Shown: in pieces, positions 1-9,900 of the stretch | Numbering within the stretch: position 1 is the stretch's first letter | Layout of the letters: every line of letters begins with the position of its first letter | Assembly (NCBI RefSeq): GCF_018069625.1 | Contig: NZ_CP072941.1 | Location: forward strand, 6,634,001 to 6,698,000 | From: Streptomyces yatensis | Lineage (GTDB): Bacteria; Actinomycetota; Actinomycetes; Streptomycetales; Streptomycetaceae | Length of the DNA: 64,000 nucleotides | Direction of reading: 5' to 3' | Program-made: the position numbers and the translations under genes | Notes under the pieces: generated by a model | Databases searched by the model: none | The model's input: the letters and a program-made list of their open reading frames with translations, nothing else | What the model was told of the DNA's origin: nothing

Positions 1-1
1 C

Positions 2-3000
2 TCCTCCTTCGGCTTCAGCGGCACCAACGCGCACACCATCGTCGAGCAGGCCCCCGCCGAGGAGCCGGGCCCGGTCGAGCTGGTGTCCAAGCAGCCGGGT
101 GTGCTGCCGTGGGTGCTCTCCGGCAAGAGCGAGGCGGCGCTGCGCGCCCAGGCGCGGCGGCTGCTGGACCGGCTCCACGACGAACCGGCGCTGCGCCCGG
201 TGGACATCGGCCTGTCGCTGGCCACCACCCGCTCCGCGCTGGACCACCGCGGTGTGGTCCAGGGCCGGGACCGCGAGGAGCTGATGGCCGGGCTGAACGC
301 GCTCGCCGACGGCGGCATGGCGGCCGGTGTGGAGCGGGGCACGGTGGTCGCCGGGCAGACGGCGTTCATCTTCCCCGGACAGGGGTCCCAGTGGGTGCGG
401 ATGGGCGTGGGGCTGATGGACGCCTCGCCCGTCTTCGCGGCCCACATCGAGGAATGCGCCGCGGCGCTGGCGGAGTTCACCGACTGGTCGCTGGTGGATG
501 TGCTGCGCGGCGCCGAGGGCGCGCCGTCGCTGGACCGGGTGGACGTGGTCCAGCCGGTGCTGTTCGCGGTGATGGTCTCCCTCGCCGAGCTATGGCGTTC
601 CCTGGGTGTCGTCCCGTCCGCGGTGATCGGCCACTCGCAGGGCGAGATCGCCGCCGCGTACGTGGCCGGGGTCCTGTCGCTGAAGGACGCGGCGCGCGTG
701 GTGGCGCTGCGCAGCCAGGCCATTGGCCGGGTGCTGGCGGGCAAGGGCGGCATGGTGTCGGTGGCGCTGCCGGTGGCGGACGTACGCGAGCGCATCGAGC
801 CCTGGGGAGAGGAGCGCATCTCCATCGCGGCGGTCAACGGGCCGTCCTCGGTGGTCGTCTCCGGTGAGCCGACCGCGCTGGACGAGCTGCTGGCGTCCTG
901 CGAGGCCGATGAGGTGCGGGCGCGCCGGGTGCCGGTGGACTACGCCTCGCACTCCGCGCAGGTCGAACTGCTCCGCGAGGAGCTGCTGGAGCTGCTGGCG
1001 CCCGTACAGCCGAAGAGTGCCCAGGTGCCGTTCCAGTCCACGGTGACGGGGGAGTGGGCCGAGGGCGCCGAGCTGGACGCCGAGTACTGGTTCACCAACC
1101 TGCGCCGCACCGTTGAGCTGGAGGGCGCGGTGCGGCGGCTGCTGGACGAGGGCTTCGGGGTGTTCATCGAGTCCAGCGCCCACCCCGTGCTGACGATGGG
1201 TGTGCAGGAGACCGCCGAGGACGCCGGTGTGGACGCGGCCGCGATCGGATCGCTGCGCCGTGACGAGGGCGGCCAGGACCGCTTCTGGGCCTCGGTCGGC
1301 GAGGCGTGGTCGCGGGGGGTGAGCGTCGACTGGGAGGCCGTGTTCGACGGCACCGGCGCCCGCCGCATCGAGCTGCCCACCTACGCCTTCCAGCAGCAGC
1401 GCTACTGGCCCGAGGCCGCGCCCGCGCGCGCCGCCGGGAAGACCGGGCACGACCCCGTGGAGGCCAAGTTCTGGGCCGCCGTGGAGGCCGAGGACTGGCA
1501 GACCCTCGCCGCCGAGCTGACCGTCGACGCCGACCAGCCGATGAGCGCCGTCCTGCCCGCCCTGGCCACCTGGCGCAAGCAGGCCCGTGAACAGTCCACG
1601 GTGGACGGCTGGCGCTACCGCGTCACCTGGAAGCCCCTCGCGGAGGAGCGGTCCGCGCGGCTGTCCGGCGGCTGGCTCGTCGTCGCCCCGGCCACCGAGG
1701 ACACCTGGGCCGACGCGGTGGCCGGTGTGCTCGCCGAACGCGGCGCCGACGTACGGCGGATCGCCGTGGACACCGGCACCGACGGCCGCGAGAAGCTGGC
1801 CGAGCGGCTGCGCACCGCGCTCGCCGAAGCCGACGGCGGCTCCTTCGCCGGAGTCGTCTCGCTGCTGGCCCCGGCCGAGGGCGCACACCCCGGGCACGCC
1901 TCGCTGCCCGCCGGAACCGCCGCCCAGCTCGCGCTGATCCAGGCGCTGGGCGACGCCGGAATCGGCGCCCCGCTGTGGTGCCTGACCCGCGGCGCCGTCT
2001 CCGTCGGCGCTTCGGACCGGCCGGACGCCCCCGAGCAGGCGCTCGTCTGGGGTCTCGGCCGGGTGGCCGCGCTGGAGCACCTGGAGCGCTGGGGCGGTCT
2101 GATCGACCTGCCCGCCACCCCCGACGAGCGCGCCCTGGCCCGGCTGGTGGGCCTCCTCGCCTCCGACGGCGACGACGACCAGGCCGCGATCCGCGCCACC
2201 GGCGTCTTCGGGCCCCGCCTGGTGCGCGCCCCGCTGGCCGAGACCTCCGCCGTACGGTCCTGGAAGCCGACCGGCACCACGCTGGTCACCGGCGGTACGG
2301 GACGGCTCGGCGGGCAGGTCGCCCGGTGGCTGGCCCGTAACGGCGCCGACCACCTGGTGCTGGCGAGCCTCCGGGGCCCGGACGCCCCCGGGGCCGTCGA
2401 GCTGGAGGCCGAGCTCACCGAACTCGGCGCCAAGGTCACCCTCGCCGCCTGCGATGTGACCGACCGCGCCGCGCTCGCCGAAACCCTCGCGGCCATCCCG
2501 GCCGACCAGCCGCTGACCGCCGTCGTGCACACCGCCGCGGTCATCGAGGACGGGGTGATCGAGGGGCTGACCCCGGATCAGGTCGAGCGGGTGCTGCGGC
2601 TCAAGGTGGACGCCACGTTCCATCTGCACGAGCTCACCCGGGACCTGGACCTGACCGCGTTCGTGCTGTGCTCGCACTTCTCCGCCACCTTCGGCGCGCC
2701 CGGCCAGGGCAACCAGGCGCCCGGCAACGCCTTCCTGCACTCCTTCGCCGAACAGCGCCGCGCGGACGGGCTGCCCGCCACCACGCTGACCTTCGGCCCG
2801 TGGGGCGACGGCGGCACGGTGGACGGCGCGGTCGGCGACCGGATGCGCCGCCACGGCATCAACGAGATGGCGCCGGAACCGGCCACCACCACCCTCCAGC
2901 ACGCGCTGGACCGGGACGAGACCGCGCTGACCGTCATCGACATGGACTGGCGGCGCTTCACCCTCGCCTTCACCGCCGACCGGTCGCGTCCGCTGCTGCA

Positions 3001-3643
3001 CGACCTGCCCGAGGCCCGCGAGGTCGTGGAGGAGATGGCCACCGCCGAGGCCGACGGCGGCGGCGCGGCCGCCGGGGCGGCCCTGGCCGGACAGCTCGCG
3101 GCGCTGCCGGAGACCGAGCGGGAGCGGGTGCTGCTGGATCTGGTGCGCAGCGCGGTGGCCGCCGTGCTGGGCCACTCCGGCGCCCAGGCGATCGAGGCGG
3201 GCCGGGCCTTCAAGGAGCTGGGCTTCGACTCGCTGACCGCCGTCGAGCTCCGCAACCGGCTCGGCGCCGCGAGCGGGCTGAAGCTGCCCCCGAGCCTGAT
3301 CTTCGACCACCCGACTCCGGCCGCCGTGGCCGCCTATCTGCGGGCCGGGATCGCGCCCGACGAGGCGGCCGACGGCACCGCGGTGCTCGAAGAGCTCGAC
3401 AAGCTGGAGACCGCGCTCACCGGCACCGCGCCCGACAACATCACCCGGGCCCGGATCACCATGCGCCTGCAGTCGCTGATGGCGAAGTGGAACGAGTCGG
3501 ACGGCACGGCGGTCACCGCCGAACCCGCCACCACGGCGGCGCCGGAGCGCCCGGCGAAGGACACGGTCGACGCCGAGCAGCTCCAGTCGGCCAGCGACGA
3601 AGAGCTCTTCGCATTCATCAACAAGGGTCTCGGAAGGGCGTAA
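2..3643 (+). CDS. Type I modular PKS, C-terminal module (partial, 5' end outside window)
   Basis: The frame is open from the first bases, so this is the 3' end of a larger PKS gene. The first ~20 codons are the end of a KS ([11 protein letters not shown]). Then come an AT (~353-1260) with GHSQGE (Ser codon 635) and YASH (941-952), the signature of a methylmalonyl-CoA-specific AT; a KR region without a DH (structural part from ~1600, nucleotide-binding TGGTGRLGG near 2290); an ACP with GFDS (phosphopantetheine Ser codon 3230); and a C-terminal docking domain ending FAFINKGLGRA. The KR should be inactive: His (2675-2677) replaces the catalytic Ser, Gln (2714-2716) replaces the catalytic Tyr, and the SRRG cofactor motif reads SLRG. 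The module probably leaves an alpha-methyl beta-ketone. The GTG at 83 is internal, not the true start. The closest relative in the window is module 1 of the 41299-50916 gene. It is followed by a 261-bp intergenic region. Confidence 0.95.
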   Translation, partial: SSFGFSGTNAHTIVEQAPAEEPGPVELVSKQPGVLPWVLSGKSEAALRAQARRLLDRLHDEPALRPVDIGLSLATTRSALDHRGVVQGRDREELMAGLNALADGGMAAGVERGTVVAGQTAFIFPGQGSQWVRMGVGLMDASPVFAAHIEECAAALAEFTDWSLVDVLRGAEGAPSLDRVDVVQPVLFAVMVSLAELWRSLGVVPSAVIGHSQGEIAAAYVAGVLSLKDAARVVALRSQAIGRVLAGKGGMVSVALPVADVRERIEPWGEERISIAAVNGPSSVVVSGEPTALDELLASCEADEVRARRVPVDYASHSAQVELLREELLELLAPVQPKSAQVPFQSTVTGEWAEGAELDAEYWFTNLRRTVELEGAVRRLLDEGFGVFIESSAHPVLTMGVQETAEDAGVDAAAIGSLRRDEGGQDRFWASVGEAWSRGVSVDWEAVFDGTGARRIELPTYAFQQQRYWPEAAPARAAGKTGHDPVEAKFWAAVEAEDWQTLAAELTVDADQPMSAVLPALATWRKQAREQSTVDGWRYRVTWKPLAEERSARLSGGWLVVAPATEDTWADAVAGVLAERGADVRRIAVDTGTDGREKLAERLRTALAEADGGSFAGVVSLLAPAEGAHPGHASLPAGTAAQLALIQALGDAGIGAPLWCLTRGAVSVGASDRPDAPEQALVWGLGRVAALEHLERWGGLIDLPATPDERALARLVGLLASDGDDDQAAIRATGVFGPRLVRAPLAETSAVRSWKPTGTTLVTGGTGRLGGQVARWLARNGADHLVLASLRGPDAPGAVELEAELTELGAKVTLAACDVTDRAALAETLAAIPADQPLTAVVHTAAVIEDGVIEGLTPDQVERVLRLKVDATFHLHELTRDLDLTAFVLCSHFSATFGAPGQGNQAPGNAFLHSFAEQRRADGLPATTLTFGPWGDGGTVDGAVGDRMRRHGINEMAPEPATTTLQHALDRDETALTVIDMDWRRFTLAFTADRSRPLLHDLPEAREVVEEMATAEADGGGAAAGAALAGQLAALPETERERVLLDLVRSAVAAVLGHSGAQAIEAGRAFKELGFDSLTAVELRNRLGAASGLKLPPSLIFDHPTPAAVAAYLRAGIAPDEAADGTAVLEELDKLETALTGTAPDNITRARITMRLQSLMAKWNESDGTAVTAEPATTAAPERPAKDTVDAEQLQSASDEELFAFINKGLGRA

Positions 3644-3722
3644 CAGGAATTCTGCTATTGACGTCGTATCCGATGTCGGCCAGGATTTTCCATACCCTTC
3701 AATAGAGTTGCTGAATACCGGT

Positions 3723-3766
3723 TGCCCCCTATCGCTCCCTGGGTCTCCAGGGGGTCATAGGGGGCA
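3723..3766 (+). terminator. Long stem-loop downstream of the first PKS gene
   Basis: Outer arms 3723-3732 and 3757-3766 are perfect 10-bp complements, and inner arms 3737-3742 and 3747-3752 are perfect 6-bp complements around a GTCT loop. Between them, C-G and G-U pairs (3734-3736 with 3753-3755) leave about one mismatch, so the stem is nearly continuous over ~20 bp. There is no T-run after it. It lies 80 bp after the stop of the upstream PKS gene and upstream of the candidate promoter of the next. A factor-assisted or T-less terminator is the simplest reading; a regulatory operator is the alternative. Confidence 0.5.
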
Positions 3767-3774
3767 TCTAGGGG
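3758..3774 (+). promoter_or_regulatory. G-rich direct repeat, possible activator binding site
   Basis: TAGGGG occurs at 3758-3763 and again at 3769-3774, 11 bp apart (one helical turn), directly upstream of the candidate -35 box. An inverted copy (CCCCTA, 3726-3731) lies upstream. Direct G-rich hexamers on one helix face are typical of MalT/LAL-type LuxR activators, which often control large PKS clusters. The regulator is not in the window, so assignment to that family is inference. Confidence 0.3.
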
Positions 3775-3804
3775 TTGTTGTGAGGGTTAGTTCGCGCATA
3801 GCCT
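3775..3804 (+). promoter_or_regulatory. Candidate promoter for the PKS operon starting at 3905
   Basis: TTGTTG (3775-3780) and TAGCCT (3799-3804) are separated by 18 bp and match the TTGACN/TANNNT pattern of vegetative Streptomyces promoters moderately well. Transcription would start near 3811 and give a ~94-nt leader. It is the only plausible promoter seen ahead of genes 2-5. The 8-bp palindrome AGTCGACT (3815-3822) lies near the predicted start. Prediction by eye only. Confidence 0.3.
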
Positions 3805-3904
3805 CTCAGCGAGAAGTCGACTGATTTGGTTGTTGGTTACCGGCTCCCCTGTCGAGGATCTGTGGAGCATTTCCGATGCCGTCTGCCGTAATTGGATTGC
3901 GTAA

Positions 3905-6900
3905 ATGGCGAATGAAGAGACGCTGCGGGACTACCTCAAGCTGGTAACGGCGGATCTGCACCAGACTCGCCTCCGCCTGCAAGAGGCCGAGGCGAAGAAC
4001 CACGACCCCATCGCGATCGTGGGGATCGGCTGCCGTTACCCCGGGGGCGTCTCGTCGCCCGAGGACCTGTGGCGCATCGTCAGCGAGGGCGTCGACGCGG
4101 TCAGCGAGTTCCCGCTGGACCGCGGGTGGAATGTCGACACGATGTACCACCCGGACCCGGACCACCCCGGCACCAGCTATGTGCACGAGGGCGGATTCGT
4201 CGACGGCATAGCCGATTTCGACCCGTCGCTGTTCGGCATCAGCCCGCGAGAAGCGCTCGGCATGGACCCGCAGCAGCGGATGCTGCTGGAGACGTCCTGG
4301 GAGGCGTTCGAGCGGGCCGGAATCGACCCGGTCGCGGTGCGCGGCCGGCAGATCGGCGTCTTCGTCGGCACCAGCAATCACGATTACCTGGGCGCGATCC
4401 TCAGTTCCAACGAGAACTTCGAGGGCTATTTCGGGACCGGTAACGCCGCGAGCGTCGCCTCCGGCCGCCTTTCCTACACCTTCGGTTTCGAGGGCCCGGC
4501 CGTCACCGTCGACACCGCCTGCTCCTCCTCGCTGGTGGCCCTCCACCTCGCCGTCCAGGCGCTGCGCAACGGCGAATGCTCGCTCGCGCTCGCCGGCGGC
4601 GCCACCCTCATGTGCGCGCCCGGCGTCTTCGTCGACTACAGCAAGATGCGCGGACTGGCCCTCGACGGCCGCTCCAAGCCCTTCGCCCCGGAAGCCGACG
4701 GCTTCTGCCTGGGCGAGGGCGTCGGCATGCTGCTCGTCGAGCGGCTGTCGGACGCCCAGCGCAAGGGCCACCCGGTCCTCGCCGTGGTCCGCGGCTCCGC
4801 CGTCAACCAGGACGGCGCGTCCAACGGCCTCACCTCGCCCAACGGCCCCTCGCAGCAGCGCGTCATCCTCCAGGCGCTGGCCAACGCCCGCCTCAGCCCC
4901 GACCAGGTCGACGCCGTCGAGGCCCACGGCACCGGCACCGCCCTCGGCGACCCCATCGAGGCCCAGGCGCTGCTCGCCACCTACGGCCAGGACCGGCCCG
5001 AGGGCAAACCGCTGCTCATCGGCTCCATCAAGTCCAACATCGGCCACGCCCAGGCGGGCGCCGGTGTCGGCGGCGTCATCAAGATGGTCATGGCGATGCG
5101 GCACGGGGTGCTGCCCAAGACCCTCCACCTCACCGAGCCCACCCCGCACGTCGACTGGACGGCCGGGGACGTCGAACTGCTCACCGCCACCACCGAGTGG
5201 CCCCGGGACCCCGAGGGCGCGACCCCGCGCCGCGCGGGCGTCTCGTCGTTCGGCATGAGCGGCACCAATGTGCACACCATCCTCGAGGAGCCCCCTGCCC
5301 TCGCCGCCCCCGCCGAGAGCGGCGAGGCCGAGCCGGAGCGGGCCGAGGTGCCCCTCGTCCCGGTCGTGCTCTCCGGCAAGGACGAGCAGGCGCTGCGCGC
5401 CCAGGCCCTCCGGCTGCGGACCCATCTGACCGCCAACCCCGGCCACCGCCTCGCCGACCTCGGCTACTCCCAGGCCGTCACCCGCGCCGCCCTCGACCGC
5501 CGCGCCGTGGTCCTCGCGGCCGATCACGACGAACTCCTCGCGGGCCTCGACGCGCTCGCCGAAGGCCGCCACCACCCCGAGCTGGCCGAGGGGCTGGCGG
5601 CCGAGGGCAAGGTCGCGTTCCTCTTCACCGGCCAGGGCAGCCAGCGGCTCGGCATGGGCCGTGAGCTGTACGAGACCTACCCGGTGTTCGCGGAGGCGCT
5701 GGACGCGGTCTGCGTCCAGCTCGACCGCTTCCTCGACCGGCCGCTGAAGGACGTGCTGTTCGGCGACGACGCCGCCACGCTCGACCGGACCGGCTTCACC
5801 CAGCCCGCGCTGTTCGCGGTCGAGGTGGCCCTCTTCCGCCTCGTCGAATCCTGGGGACTGCGCCCCGACTTCCTGGCCGGTCACTCCATCGGCGAGCTCA
5901 CCGCCGCCCATGTCGCCGGGGTGCTCTCGCTCACCCACGCCTGTGCCCTGGTGGCCGCGCGCAGCCAGCTGATGCAGCAACTCCCCGCCGGTGGCGCGAT
6001 GATCGCGGTGCAGGCGTCGGAGGACGAGGTGACGCCGCTGCTCACCGAGCGGGTCTCCATCGCCGCCCTCAACGGGCCCACCTCGGTCGTCATCGCGGGT
6101 GACGAGGACGCGGCGCTCGCGATCGCCGCGTCGTTCGAGGAGCGGGGTCGGAAGACCAAGCGGCTCACCGTCAGCCACGCCTTCCACTCCCCGCACATGG
6201 ACGGGATGCTGGAGAACTTCCGTCAGGTCGCCGAGCGGCTGACCTACGAGGCTCCGAGAATCCCGATCGTCTCCAACCTCACCGGTGCCATCGTCTCCGC
6301 CGACGAGATCACCACGCCCGACTTCTGGGTGCGCCACGTCCGCGAGGCCGTCCGCTTCCTCGACGGCGTCCGCCGCCTCGAGGACCACGGCGTGACCACC
6401 TTCGTCGAACTGGGCCCCGACGGGGTGCTCTCCGCGATGGCCCAGGAGTGCGTGACCGGCGGCCGGAACCGCACGTTCGCGTTCCTGCCCGCCCTGCGCT
6501 CCGGCCGCCCCGAGGCCCGCACCCTCGGCCACGCGCTCGCCCAGGCCCAGGTCCGCGGCGTGCCCGTGGACTGGGCCACGTACTACGCGGGCACCGGCGC
6601 CCGCCGCGTCGAACTGCCCACCTACGCCTTCCAGCGGCAGCGCTACTGGCCCGCCAACCCCTTCTCGTACGGCCCCGACCCCGCCGAAGCCGAAGCCGCC
6701 GCCCCGGCCGTGGCCGACGCCCGGTTCTGGGAGGTCGTGCACAGCGAGGACCTGGCCGCCCTGGTCGACACCCTCGGTCTCGACGGCGACCAGCCCCTCA
6801 GCGAGGTGCTGCCCGTCCTGTCCGCGTGGCGCAGGCGCAGCCACGTCGACACCACCGTCGACGGCTGGCGCTACCGCATCACCTGGACACCGCTGCCGCA

Positions 6901-9900
6901 GACCCAGGCCAAGCCGCTCACCGGCGCCTGGCTCGTGGTCACCCCCGAGGGCCGCACGGAGGACCCCTGGGTGGCCGCGTCGCTGCGGCTGCTGGCCGAA
7001 CGCGGCGTCACGGTCCACGAGATCGCGGTCGACGGCACCACCGCCGACCGCACCGCCCTCGCCGAGCGCATCCGCACGGCCCTGACCCCGGACCCGGCGC
7101 GGGAGACCGGCGGGGCCCCGCACGCCGACGGTGTGCTCTCCCTGCTCGGCCTGGACGAGCGCCCGCACGACCGGCACCCCTCCCTCACCGCCGGGCTCGC
7201 GGGGACCCTCACCCTCGTCCAGGCCCTCGGTGACGCCGAGGTCGACGCCCCGCTGTGGGCCGCCACCCGCGGCGCCGTCTCCGTCGGCCGCTCCGACCAC
7301 CTCAGCAGCCCCGACCAGGCCCAGATCTGGGGCCTGGGCCGCACCGCGGCACTCGAACACCCCGAGCGCTGGGGCGGTCTGATCGACCTGCCCGGGACCG
7401 CCGACGACCGCGCCCTCGGGCGGCTCGCCGACATCCTCGCCGGCCCCGAGGGCATCAGCGGCGAGGACCACCTCGCGATCCGCCCGCAGGGCATCCACGT
7501 CCGCCGGCTGGCCCGCGCACCGCACCACGAGACCACCGGCGACGGCTGGAGCACCCACGGCACCGCGCTGATCACCGGCGGCACCGGCGCCCTCGGCGGC
7601 CACGTCGGCCGCTGGCTCGTCGCCCACGGCGCCCAGCACATCCTGCTCACCAGCCGCCGCGGCCCCGACGCCCCCGGCGCCGCCGAACTGCGCGACGAAC
7701 TCACCGCCCTCGGCGCCCAGGTGACCATCGCCGCCTGCGACGTCGCCGACCGCGACGCCCTCGCCGGGCTGCTGGCGACCATCCCCGCGGACCTTCCGCT
7801 GACCACGGTCGTGCACGCCGCCGGAGTGCTGGACGACGGGGTCCTCGACGCCCAGACCCCGCGGCGGATGGCCGATGTGCTGCGCGCCAAGGCCGACGCC
7901 GCCCGCCATCTGCACGAGCTCACCCGCGGCCTCGATCTGTCCGCCTTCGTGCTCTTCTCCTCCATGGGCGCCACCTTCGGCGCCGCGGGCCAGGCCAACT
8001 ACGTGGCCGCCAACGCCTACCTCGATGCGCTCGCCGAACAGCGCCGCGCCGAGGGCCTGCCCGCCACCTCCATGGCCTGGGGCGCCTGGGCCGACGGCGG
8101 CATGGCCACCGACGAGCTGGTGGCCGAGCGGCTCCGGCAGTCCGGGCTGCCCGCCCTCGCCCCCGAACCGGCCACCGCCGCCCTGGGCGCCGCGCTCGAC
8201 CTCGGCGAGACGTTCTCCCTCGTCGTCGACATCGAATGGGACCGCTTCGCGCCCGGACTCTCCGGCCACCGCCCGAACCCGCTGCTCGCCGAGCTCTCCG
8301 AGGCGCGCCGCGCGATCGAGGCGGCGCGCACCGCCACCGGCGGCCCCGCCATCCCCGGCCAGCCCACCTCGCTGGCCCAGCGGCTGACCGACGCCGGGAC
8401 CGACGAGGAACGCGACCAGATCGCCCTGGACTTCGTCCGCACCCAGGTGGCCGTCGTCCTCGGCCACCCCGGACCGGACTCGGTGGAGCCCAGCCGCGCC
8501 TTCCGCGACCTCGGCTTCGACTCGCTGACCGCCGTCGAGATCCGCAACCTGCTCTCCACCCTCACCGGGCTGAAGCTGCCCGCCACCATCATCTTCGACT
8601 ACCCCACCCCGATCGCCCTCGCCGACCATCTGCAGGCCGAACTCATCGGCTCGCGCCCGGCGGTGACCGGCGCGTCGTCGATGGGCGTGGCCCTGGACGA
8701 CGACCCCATCGCGATCGTCGGCATGAGCTGCCGCTTCCCCGGTGGTGTGCGCTCGCCCGAGGAGCTGTGGCGGCTGCTGGCGTCCGGGCAGGACGCGGTG
8801 GTCGACTTCCCCGCCGACCGCGGCTGGGACCTGGAGAGGCTGTACGACCCGGAGGGCACGGGCGAGCACACCAGCTACGTCCGCGAGGGCGGCTTCCTCG
8901 CCGACGCCGCCGAGTTCGACCCCGTCTTCTTCGGCATCTCGCCGCGTGAGGCGCTTGCCATGGACCCGCAGCAGCGGTTGCTGCTGGAGACCTCGTGGGA
9001 GGCGTTCGAGCGGGCCGGGATCGACCCGACCACGCTGCGCGGCCAGCAGGTCGGCGTCTTCGCCGGTACCAACGGCCAGGACTATCTGCCCGTCATCCTC
9101 TCCGCCCCCGATGGCTCCGAAGGCTTCATGGGGACGGGCAACGCGGCCAGTGTGATGTCGGGCCGGGTGTCCTACGCGCTGGGGCTCGAAGGCCCCGCGG
9201 TGACGGTGGACACGGCCTGTTCGTCGTCGTTGGTGGCGTTGCACTGGGCGATTCAGGCGTTGCGGGCGGGTGAGTGCTCGTTGGCGCTGGCCGGTGGTGT
9301 GACGGTGATGTCGACGCCGGGTTCGTTCGTGGACTTCAGTCGTCAGCGTGGGCTGGCGGAGGACGGCCGGATCAAGGCGTTCGCCGCTGGTGCGGATGGC
9401 ACCGGCTGGGGCGAAGGTGTCGGCATGCTGCTCGTCGAGCGGCTGTCCGAGGCCCGGAAGAACGGCCACCCGGTGCTGGCGGTCGTCCGTGGCAGCGCGA
9501 TCAACCAGGACGGTGCGTCCAACGGTCTGACGGCGCCGAACGGTCCCTCGCAGCAGCGGGTGATCCGGCAGGCGCTGGCGGGTGCGGGTCTGTCCGCGTC
9601 CGAGGTGGACGCGGTCGAGGCGCACGGCACCGGCACCAAGCTGGGCGACCCGATCGAGGCGCAGGCCCTGCTGGCCACCTACGGCCAGGAGCGCGACGCC
9701 GACCAGCCGCTGTGGCTCGGCTCCATCAAGTCCAACTTCGGCCACACCCAGGCCGCGGCCGGTGTCGCCGGTGTGATGAAGATGGTGCTGGCCATCCAGC
9801 ACGGCATGCTGCCGCAGACCCTCAACGTCGATGAGCCCACCCCGCATGTGGACTGGTCGACCGGTGCGGTGTCGCTGCTGACCGAGGCGCGGGAGTGGCC

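Noticed and set aside
83..85. GTG at 83 as the start of the first PKS gene
   Set aside because: The frame is open upstream to the window edge and encodes the end of a KS, so this codon is internal.
3644..3904. Small gene or RNA gene in the 261-bp intergenic region
   Set aside because: No frame with a good start and coding character and no tRNA-like fold was seen; the region is better explained by the hairpin and promoter elements.
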